The position numbers were made by a program, and so were the translations under genes. 5,536 nt of DNA from an uncultured Saprospiraceae bacterium (GTDB taxonomy: Bacteria > Bacteroidota > Bacteroidia > Chitinophagales > Saprospiraceae). This document shows, piece by piece, positions 1 through 5,536 of this stretch. The stretch is taken from positions 1 to 5,536 of the forward strand of contig CAJQNM010000761.1 in the NCBI GenBank assembly GCA_905479665.1, given 5' to 3'. Numbering within the stretch: position 1 is the first letter of the stretch; the number at the start of each line of letters is the position of its first letter. The notes beneath the pieces were generated by a model. That model ran no database searches, was not told the DNA's origin, and was given only the letters and a program-made list of their open reading frames with translations.

Positions 1-1508
1 CTGAAGGAGACATAGAGAACAGTCAGTTTAATTCAAATAATATTGACTTCAATATTGGATATTCAATATCTGCCAATCGGCGCATAGAACTTAGTGGCAA
101 GTATTTCAAAAATGAAGATGTAGGATTTCCGGGAGGATTGGGAGCGCCAGGCCCACCCAGGGTCAATAGAAGATTTGACCCAGATATACAACGTGGCCTG
201 AATCTAAGTTACGATGCAAAAGATGTGTCTGATAAAATTGAAGCAATTGGAGCTCGTGTTTTTATTAAAAAACAGGAATTGCATATTGATCAAGTGACTA
301 ATATTTTCTTTCCCATGACCAAGAATACAAACAGAGAAATTCATGCCATGCTTGATGTCGATGTTCCTTTTGCTGGTGGTAAATTTTTTGCCACACTAAG
401 ACAAAGGAACAAGGCTAAGTTGACTGTTGGCGTAGATTATTTGAGTGAACATCGCATCGGTACACATCGTGATTTGAATATTCAAATATTTAATCCCATG
501 GGTGTAATGGTCAATGAGATCAACCGGCCATTTACTCAAATTCAACCCGATAGTTACAGCAAGAGCTTTGGCATATTTGCCATTGAAGAAATGCACTTCG
601 GTGATCATTTGGATTTGTTGTTGGCTGCCAGGTTGGATAATGTAAGCACCCGTATTGAAGACGGCCCATTTGACATCGCAGCGATTGAATCTATCTACAA
701 TGCCGACAATACATCAGATAGTGATCTAGCGATCTCAGGAAACATCGGCCTAAAATATCGCCCCTCAGATGCTTTTTCTATATCGGCTAACCTAGCCAAC
801 TCATTTAGAGGAACGGATTTGTTTTCTAAATACCATTTCACAGCAGTAGGGCAAGGGTTCTTGGTACCAAATCCGGACCTCGACCCAGAACGAGGTGTAT
901 TTTATGAACTGGGAGCACAATATAAAGGCGATGGGTTTACGCTAGAAGCCGCATTTTTTCAAAATTTCTTAAGCAACCTATTTGTCCGCCAGGACCTGAC
1001 TTTTGCTGATGCGCCCTCGGTGCAATTTCAAAATATTGGAGAGGCAACAATTACTGGGTTGGAGTGGAATGCAAAGGCTAATATCGGAACCCTGTCGTAT
1101 GTATTTCTGAGTGGTGCCTTAATCAACGGGAACAACAAGATTACAGACAATCCACTACCTGAGATTCCAGCTTTGCAGTCTTGGTTGGGTATTCACTATA
1201 GAGATAGAAATAACAAGTTTTATGTCCAGCCTGAAGTTCTATTTGCTAGCGAGCAAGACAAGATCGCACCGAATGAAGTTTCCACTCCTGGGTATGCGGT
1301 TTTAAATCTGAAAGCTGGCCTCAATTTGCACAACTTAAGTACATCGATGCCTCATGCCAAATTGATATTTAGCATCACCAATATTGGTGACAAGGCATAT
1401 CGAAGCCATGTTTCAAGAGGTGCTCCAGGCAATCAGAATACATTCTTTGAGGCAGGACGAAGTTTTAATATTGCGTTTGTGACAAGGTTTGGAGCTGCCG
1501 TCCGATAA
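1..1508 (+). CDS. TonB-dependent outer-membrane receptor, C-terminal barrel portion (5' end outside window)
   Basis: This is the C-terminal 501 residues of a ligand-gated outer-membrane channel that would import a large or scarce substrate using TonB/ExbBD energy. The frame is open from base 3 with no stop, so the gene begins left of the window. The TTG at 138 falls inside barrel sequence and is not a credible start. The signal peptide, TonB box and plug are not visible. What is seen is alternating aromatic/polar beta-strand sequence and family hallmarks: an FRGT box (804-815), the NPDLDPE box (870-890) followed by YELG, then QNIGEATITGLEW, a TPGYAVLNLKAG strand, and a C-terminal ITNIGDKAYRSHVSRGAPG segment leading to the final strand GRSFNIAFVTRF. 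A single histidine (834-836) lies between the FRGT and NPDL boxes, as in some haem receptors. The substrate is unproven; haem, siderophore or metal uptake all fit. The last five residues (GAAVR) extend past the usual terminal aromatic. The family call is very sure, the ligand is not. Confidence 0.93.
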   Translation, partial: EGDIENSQFNSNNIDFNIGYSISANRRIELSGKYFKNEDVGFPGGLGAPGPPRVNRRFDPDIQRGLNLSYDAKDVSDKIEAIGARVFIKKQELHIDQVTNIFFPMTKNTNREIHAMLDVDVPFAGGKFFATLRQRNKAKLTVGVDYLSEHRIGTHRDLNIQIFNPMGVMVNEINRPFTQIQPDSYSKSFGIFAIEEMHFGDHLDLLLAARLDNVSTRIEDGPFDIAAIESIYNADNTSDSDLAISGNIGLKYRPSDAFSISANLANSFRGTDLFSKYHFTAVGQGFLVPNPDLDPERGVFYELGAQYKGDGFTLEAAFFQNFLSNLFVRQDLTFADAPSVQFQNIGEATITGLEWNAKANIGTLSYVFLSGALINGNNKITDNPLPEIPALQSWLGIHYRDRNNKFYVQPEVLFASEQDKIAPNEVSTPGYAVLNLKAGLNLHNLSTSMPHAKLIFSITNIGDKAYRSHVSRGAPGNQNTFFEAGRSFNIAFVTRFGAAVR

Positions 1509-1537
1509 TTTATTTGTGCGGAGGGTATGAGACAATG

Positions 1538-3718
1538 TTAATTCTTCTCCGTGGGTAACAAATTATCCACATCCAATTTCAGGGCCTTCACCAAAAAGGC
1601 AAGTTCTTGCGATTTTGTTTTTATGGTTTGCTCGCTCGTTGTCCCAAAGCCATGACCTCCACCCCAAATAACCTTCAGCAAAACAGGGCTTTCGCATGGT
1701 TGATGAGCTTGCATAGCTGCCACAAATTTGTAGCCATGTTGTGGTGGAGTGGTAGGATCTTTTTCGCCTACAGAGACCAGTATCGGAGGATAACACACAC
1801 TGGATTTTATGTTGTGATAGGGAGACCATTTGAAGAGGTTCAAAAACTCGTCTTTCTTGGCCACCGATCCAAATCCGCTGGTCCAACCCTTAAATGCCGT
1901 AAACTTTTCATACCTCAGCATATCTAGTGATGGAATGCCTATTAATGCGGCTCCGAATAAATCAGGTCGCTGCATAGATGCTGCGGCAGCGAGTGATCCG
2001 CTAGCACTCCAACCATTGGCAACTATCAGACCCGGTATTGTCAATTGCTCCTTAACCAAAAAGTCTGCAGCGCTGATGTAGTCATCAATCGCATTTTGGC
2101 GGTGAAGATTTATGCCAGCATCCCGCCACGCATCACCGTATTCTCCTCCACCTCTGATTCCTGGGAGCACATATATGCCACCCATCTCAATAAACGTGAG
2201 CATTTGAGGTTGGTACCATGGCGTAGCTACCCATCCCCCAAAACCGTAACCATACATAAATACAGGATTGCTTCCATCCTTTTTTAAATCCTTTTTATAG
2301 CAAATGTAGATCGGGACCATGGTTCCGTCCTCACTTTCAAAGTGCGTGTTTTCCACAACATAGTCTTCGCGATTAATCGATAATTCTCTATTAAAGAATA
2401 TCTCAGATCCACCGGTTTCCAGGTCCAATCTGTAGACGTTATTGGGAGACAAGAAAGTATTCAAAGAAAACCAGGCTTCATTGCCATTGGCTCTACCCAC
2501 TATGCCAGATCCTACCCAACCTGTTTCAAGCGGAATGTCATGCAGCACGTTGCCGTTTAAATCGAAAACTAGAATTCTGGTTTGCGTACCCTTTCGGTAG
2601 AGTAAAGTTAATTTCTCCCCAATAAGATTCATTGCGTTGCCCCCAGCGGTACTTCCTCCCGCAAGAACTTCGTCTTGTTCTTGCACAACGGTTTTCCAAT
2701 TGATGGATTCGGGGGCGTCTTTGTGTATTGCTATGACCTTACCGTTAGGAGCATTTTTATTGGTATAGAAATAGAATAGATCGTTTCGACTACCGATATA
2801 AGTATACATGTCCTCCATTTCTTCCACAAGTGTAATTTTAGAATGGTTGTTAGCATCTATCAGATGAAGTCCATTCTTATCACTCCTTCCTTGTTGTGTC
2901 CTTACAACTAAATACTTGAAATCAGAAGAACTAGCTATTGAAAACAGTGCCAAAGCTTCCGCTTCGTTTTTAGGCGCTTCTAAGACAAGATGATCTTGAT
3001 CCTGTGAGGATCTTATTTTGTGATATTTAATCGTGGAATGTGGAGTCACTTTCTTCTCATTGAGCGCCTTGGAATCGCCATATTGGATATAGTAAAAGCC
3101 ATTGTCATAAGTCCATCCAACGTTGGCAGAGGTGGTCCCCACTAAAGTCTCAGGGTACCACTTTTTTTGGTCAATATTGAATAATTTAATCTTCCCATAG
3201 CTCCCTTGGTTAACACGGATAGAAATTGCCATAAAATGCCCATTGGGGCAAACCGTAAAACCACCGAACGTTTCATTCTCCTTCAGTTCCTGATTCATAT
3301 CGAGTAACGCTTTGGCCGGGCCCTTTAATCCTTTTTGGTAGTGAATTATGGTATGATCGAAATCAGGATCTTGGACACCATAGAAATAAAAGTCACCCCC
3401 CTTCAACGGAACAGAATACCCCTTGCCGGTGTTCCCAAAACGCTCCATGCTGCTCCTGATCAAGTCATTCGCCTCATCGTCATTTATGTAATCTCTTAAG
3501 ACTTCATCCTGTGACTTCATCCAGGCTTGGACTGGCTCCGATTCAACTGCCTCCATCCATTGATAGGGATCGGAAATTTCAATGCCATGATAAATTTCTG
3601 ATGATGGTATGCTTGCAGTCTCTGGATATGATATACTTTGTGCTACAACTGGGATTTTACACAAAAATATACCACCAATCAATAAAAGGGCTATCAGGTT
3701 AGGTTCTAAGATTTTCAT
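1538..3718 (-). CDS. Exported prolyl oligopeptidase family (S9A) serine peptidase
   Basis: This serine peptidase is predicted to cut short peptides, classically after proline, in the periplasm. The length of 726 residues fits the roughly 700-residue family plus a signal peptide: residues 1-26 have a hydrophobic core (ALLLIGGIFLC) and a likely signal peptidase I site after VVA. The mature N terminus has the family signature YHGIEISDPYQWME (43-56). A beta-propeller that gates access spans about 90-450, and the alpha/beta-hydrolase domain about 455-715. The triad is Ser571 (GWSASG), Asp654 (GEKDPTTPP) and His689 (GGGHG). YGYG (489-492, probable oxyanion Tyr491), IRGGGEYG (521-528), QRPDLFGA (583-590) and Trp612, equivalent to the proline-stacking Trp595 of the pig enzyme, are kept. 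The nucleophile motif differs from GGSNGG, and the position of pig Arg643 is Thr656, so proline specificity is less certain than family. The ATG at 3718 is chosen because it gives the signal peptide directly; no Shine-Dalgarno precedes it. It lies 69 bases downstream of the co-oriented M56 gene and converges on the receptor gene. Confidence 0.95.
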   Translation of the reverse strand: MKILEPNLIALLLIGGIFLCKIPVVAQSISYPETASIPSSEIYHGIEISDPYQWMEAVESEPVQAWMKSQDEVLRDYINDDEANDLIRSSMERFGNTGKGYSVPLKGGDFYFYGVQDPDFDHTIIHYQKGLKGPAKALLDMNQELKENETFGGFTVCPNGHFMAISIRVNQGSYGKIKLFNIDQKKWYPETLVGTTSANVGWTYDNGFYYIQYGDSKALNEKKVTPHSTIKYHKIRSSQDQDHLVLEAPKNEAEALALFSIASSSDFKYLVVRTQQGRSDKNGLHLIDANNHSKITLVEEMEDMYTYIGSRNDLFYFYTNKNAPNGKVIAIHKDAPESINWKTVVQEQDEVLAGGSTAGGNAMNLIGEKLTLLYRKGTQTRILVFDLNGNVLHDIPLETGWVGSGIVGRANGNEAWFSLNTFLSPNNVYRLDLETGGSEIFFNRELSINREDYVVENTHFESEDGTMVPIYICYKKDLKKDGSNPVFMYGYGFGGWVATPWYQPQMLTFIEMGGIYVLPGIRGGGEYGDAWRDAGINLHRQNAIDDYISAADFLVKEQLTIPGLIVANGWSASGSLAAAASMQRPDLFGAALIGIPSLDMLRYEKFTAFKGWTSGFGSVAKKDEFLNLFKWSPYHNIKSSVCYPPILVSVGEKDPTTPPQHGYKFVAAMQAHQPCESPVLLKVIWGGGHGFGTTSEQTIKTKSQELAFLVKALKLDVDNLLPTEKN

Positions 3719-3787
3719 TAGTCAATATTTATGTGCGAATATGCTCGCACTGATATTTGGATTATTTTAGTCAGAAAAGAGATGATC
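3719..3787 (-). promoter_or_regulatory. Intergenic leader of the peptidase gene
   Basis: This 69-base AT-rich gap separates the M56 stop from the peptidase ATG. Reading the minus strand, I find no match to the Bacteroidota promoter pattern (TTG, then TAnnTTTG about 20 bases on) and no purine-rich ribosome-binding site. The bases just before the ATG are AT-rich, as is common for this phylum. The only structure is the inverted repeat at 3733-3750. The short gap, shared direction and lack of a visible promoter favour read-through from the M56 gene, but a diverged promoter inside the gap or in the 3' end of the M56 gene is not excluded. Confidence 0.35.
3733..3750 (-). repeat. Short inverted repeat / hairpin between the M56 and peptidase genes
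   Basis: The arms GTGCGA and TCGCAC are perfect inverted copies around six bases. As RNA on the minus strand, a further G-U pair gives a 7-bp stem closed by the tetraloop CAUA. It ends 14 bases before the peptidase start codon and is followed by ATAAATATT rather than a clean run of U, so it is a poor intrinsic terminator. It could be a weak attenuator, an mRNA-stabilising or translation-modulating hairpin, or a protein-binding dyad. It does not resemble the TACA/TGTA half-sites of known BlaI/MecI operators. The structure is plain in the sequence; the function is a guess. Confidence 0.4.
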
Positions 3788-5536
3788 TCAATCTCGCCAG
3801 TTATCAATCATTTCATACGCTAGATCAAGAACTTCAACGGAACTAGTTTCTTGAATAATATGGTGCAGGTTGTCTTGCTCCTCTGCATTCGAAGTCAAAC
3901 ATGCTACAAACAAATCTGTGGTGCCAAGGCTTTTTATTCCAGAAAGGTGCTCATAAATCCACTGATTTTGTTCTTTGGTTCTTGGTTGGAGTAGCCAATT
4001 TCTCAGACGTATTCTGGGAAATTCAACTAGAAGTTTTTGAGCAAGAAGACGCACTTCTTCATCTTTGTCCTTGAGGTGTTGGCTGATATGATGAAAGGAG
4101 GGAAGACAACCTATCTGGTAAAGAGACCACAGCGTGGCTTTTCGGACTTCAGGATTCAGATGTCGCTGTGTTGCGAGTATGGAATAAAAAGAATGACTGG
4201 AACCGTATTCACCAAGTGAAAGCAGCGCCCATTCTTTAACGCAATCATCACGATCATTAATTAGTGGTAGTAGGGCAGAGATGGCTTCTTCTTCCTGTAT
4301 TTGACCAAGTGCCCAAGCCGAGGTAGCTCTGAGGGTGGGGTTATTGTCCGTCAAGGCAGTGACGAGTGGGAAGAACGCAGCACGAGCCTTGAGGTCTCCC
4401 AGTGCCTTCGCTGCACGAATTTTGATGAGATCATTTGAATTGGCCAATTGCCGAATGATGTTGGCTTCTTTGTTAGCTACCTCAGATTGAGACGTATAAT
4501 TCGGATTGAGAAAAAGTGTAGGAGCCAGTAAGTAGAAGAAATAGTTGGCAGCTCGCAAAGATTTTGCATTCAATGCAGGACCCTTTTCTCGCAATATTAG
4601 GGCAATCCTCACCTTTAGTTGCGGACCACTAACTACAGGCAAAGCAACCTTGGTAAAAGCGGGAGTAGAAGTATAGAGACTTCTGGCGATTTCATTTAAC
4701 CTTTGGGCATAATCCACTCTGCTTAGACCACTTTCCAAAACCAGTTGATCAACGCTCGCTTCGCACTCTAAATAAACTCTATCCAGAGCTCTCCAAATCA
4801 GAGGATTCCACCAATAGATGACTTTTGCCATTTGCACTAGGAAATTGATTGGTAGATCTTTTTGAGAAAGATGCCCTAACTCATGGAGAAGTGCAATCTT
4901 TATTTGTTGAGTATCCCAATCTAGAGCTTCTCTCGGCATAAGAATATAGCTCTTCTTGAATAACCCGAAAATTAGTGGTGTATTTATATATCTGGATACA
5001 ATCAGATCTATAGAAGAGGAAATCCCCATTTGTTGTTTGGCGCTTCGCAAATGAGAAAACCACTGTTCGGGCAATAAAAATTTATTCCGATTTATAGTTC
5101 TCACTAGAAAGTACACTTCGGAGAGAACTATCGAAAGGAAAAAGATAGAACCAATGATCCATATTAGGAATAGGTATCTTCCCAAATCACCTGTCGAAAA
5201 ATAGGGACTTGCCTTTTCTTTTACAGGGGCAGGTCCAGATATCTGACTTTCGTGCTTTAACAGATTGCCTTGCAAAACCATTTCATAAGGAATTGGCAAT
5301 TCAGTACTGATCTGGAATTGAGCCTGTGAGTGCTGGATTGGTATCGTAGTTATTGGTGCCACAAATCCGAGGAAAGGCAAAAGGAGTAATGATACAAAGG
5401 CTGTTTTCCATATCCTGTATCGCTGTTTTGCACTACCATTGACCAGTAACCTAGATATTGCAAAAGCAAGAATGAGGATGCAAGTGGATTTTATGCAGAG
5501 ATTCAGACCCCAATCCAAAGCGGAAAATTCCGAGAA
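3788..5536 (-). CDS. BlaR1/MecR1-like M56 membrane metallopeptidase with C-terminal HEAT repeats (5' end probably outside window)
   Basis: This integral-membrane zinc peptidase belongs to the family that relays an external signal by causing cleavage of a cytoplasmic repressor. Residue numbers count from the TTG at 5518, but the frame stays open six codons further to the edge, with no Shine-Dalgarno before that TTG, so the true start is probably outside. Predicted membrane segments lie at about 9-27, 39-57, 115-140 and 324-338. Basic residues in the first loop (KQRYR) and after segment 3 put the protease domain in the cytoplasm and the C terminus outside. Family motifs are the PLIFGLFKKSYILMP strand (181-195), zinc site HELGH (212-216), WWNPLIW (236-242), and EASVDQLVL (253-261) with probable third ligand Glu253. 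Residues 365-519 form HEAT-like repeats in place of the penicillin-binding domain of BlaR1. It lies 69 bases upstream of the co-oriented peptidase gene. A BlaI-type repressor is expected upstream but is not visible. The M56 assignment is firm; the signal and target are unknown. Confidence 0.93.
   Translation of the reverse strand, partial: FSEFSALDWGLNLCIKSTCILILAFAISRLLVNGSAKQRYRIWKTAFVSLLLLPFLGFVAPITTIPIQHSQAQFQISTELPIPYEMVLQGNLLKHESQISGPAPVKEKASPYFSTGDLGRYLFLIWIIGSIFFLSIVLSEVYFLVRTINRNKFLLPEQWFSHLRSAKQQMGISSSIDLIVSRYINTPLIFGLFKKSYILMPREALDWDTQQIKIALLHELGHLSQKDLPINFLVQMAKVIYWWNPLIWRALDRVYLECEASVDQLVLESGLSRVDYAQRLNEIARSLYTSTPAFTKVALPVVSGPQLKVRIALILREKGPALNAKSLRAANYFFYLLAPTLFLNPNYTSQSEVANKEANIIRQLANSNDLIKIRAAKALGDLKARAAFFPLVTALTDNNPTLRATSAWALGQIQEEEAISALLPLINDRDDCVKEWALLSLGEYGSSHSFYSILATQRHLNPEVRKATLWSLYQIGCLPSFHHISQHLKDKDEEVRLLAQKLLVEFPRIRLRNWLLQPRTKEQNQWIYEHLSGIKSLGTTDLFVACLTSNAEEQDNLHHIIQETSSVEVLDLAYEMIDNWRD
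3962..4426 (-). repeat. Five HEAT-like repeats with an exact 31-residue period (protein-level)
   Basis: Within the M56 protein, the pattern hydrophobic-basic, then small residues, then Leu (often Leu-Gly) recurs at strict spacing. The first positions are Ile365, Leu396, Val427, Val458 and Val489, and the core leucines are 373, 404, 435, 466 and 497, each 31 residues apart. Four of the five units have Arg or Lys right after the first hydrophobic residue plus an aligned Ala/Ser patch, and Asp/Asn-rich turns (TDNNP, NDRDD, KDKDE) separate units. This is the signature of HEAT or PBS-lyase-type alpha-solenoid repeats, which usually bind proteins or peptides. Residues 520-576 are also helix-like and may hold a decayed sixth unit. 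The copies are too diverged to be a DNA repeat. Confidence 0.88.

Noticed and set aside
138..140. TTG at 138 as the start of the receptor gene
   Set aside because: The frame is open to the left edge and encodes convincing barrel strands before it (for example NIGYSISANRRIELSGKYF), so this is an internal codon.
473..486. Perfect 14-bp palindrome TTTGAATATTCAAA
   Set aside because: It lies within receptor coding sequence in an AT-rich stretch, has no partner copy noticed elsewhere in the window, and one such palindrome is not surprising by chance in 5.5 kb.
1519..1551. CGGAG/CTCCG inverted repeat as a bidirectional terminator
   Set aside because: The stem is only 5 bp with a 23-base loop, and there is no U-run on either side.
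1563..2287. Open frames on both strands inside the peptidase gene (for example 1607-1927 +, 1830-2081 +, 2045-2287 +, 1563-1886 -)
   Set aside because: They overlap a well-supported S9A gene whose catalytic domain is encoded there, and their translations show no recognisable domain. They are shadow frames.
3659..3661. Cys20 of the peptidase signal peptide as a lipoprotein attachment site
   Set aside because: The residues before it are Ile-Phe-Leu, whereas a lipobox needs a small residue at -1. A signal peptidase I site after VVA fits better.
4037..5063. Small open frames overlapping the M56 gene (4037-4219 + and 4881-5063 -)
   Set aside because: They lie inside the HEAT and protease-domain coding sequence and have no start context or family resemblance of their own.
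5516..5518. TTG at 5518 as the start of the M56 gene
   Set aside because: The frame continues to the right edge without a stop, no ribosome-binding site precedes the TTG, and M56 proteins often have a few more residues before the first helix. A real ATG outside the window is more likely.
5521..5532. Inverted repeat CGGAA-AA-TTCCG near the right edge
   Set aside because: The arms are only five bases and lie in the open M56 frame, most likely coding sequence; there is not enough flanking sequence to judge a regulatory role.

Overview
The window looks like chromosomal DNA of a member of the Bacteroidota. This is inferred from a large TonB-dependent outer-membrane receptor, a BlaR1/M56-type membrane metallopeptidase, an exported prolyl-oligopeptidase-family enzyme, moderately AT-rich coding sequence, and the absence of a recognisable Shine-Dalgarno sequence before the one complete gene. 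The sequence alone does not fix a genus. Coding density is very high: three long genes leave only two gaps, of 29 and 69 bases. No RNA gene, mobile element, CRISPR array or integration site is visible.

Left part (1-1508, + strand): the C-terminal 501 residues of a TonB-dependent receptor whose start lies off the left edge. Only beta-barrel sequence is visible. It carries FRAP/NPDL-type boxes with a histidine between them, as in several haem and haemoprotein receptors, but the substrate cannot be assigned with confidence.

Middle (1538-3718, - strand): a complete, exported, 726-residue S9A (prolyl oligopeptidase family) serine peptidase. The Ser/Asp/His triad is intact, but several residues around the active site depart from the classical enzyme. 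It converges on the receptor gene with 29 bases between the two stop codons.

Right part (3788 to the right edge, - strand): a BlaR1/MecR1-like M56 integral-membrane zinc peptidase. The extracytoplasmic part, which binds beta-lactams in BlaR1, is replaced by a solenoid of five HEAT-like repeats with an exact 31-residue period. Its reading frame is open to the window edge, so its start is probably just outside.

The M56 and peptidase genes point the same way and are separated by 69 bases holding a short hairpin and no obvious promoter, so they may be co-transcribed. In BlaR1-type systems the M56 protein senses an external signal and triggers cleavage of a BlaI/MecI-type repressor. A repressor gene would be expected just beyond the right edge but cannot be seen. 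A working hypothesis, not shown by the sequence, is that a HEAT-solenoid sensor in the envelope controls a periplasmic peptidase. The convergent receptor need not belong to that unit.
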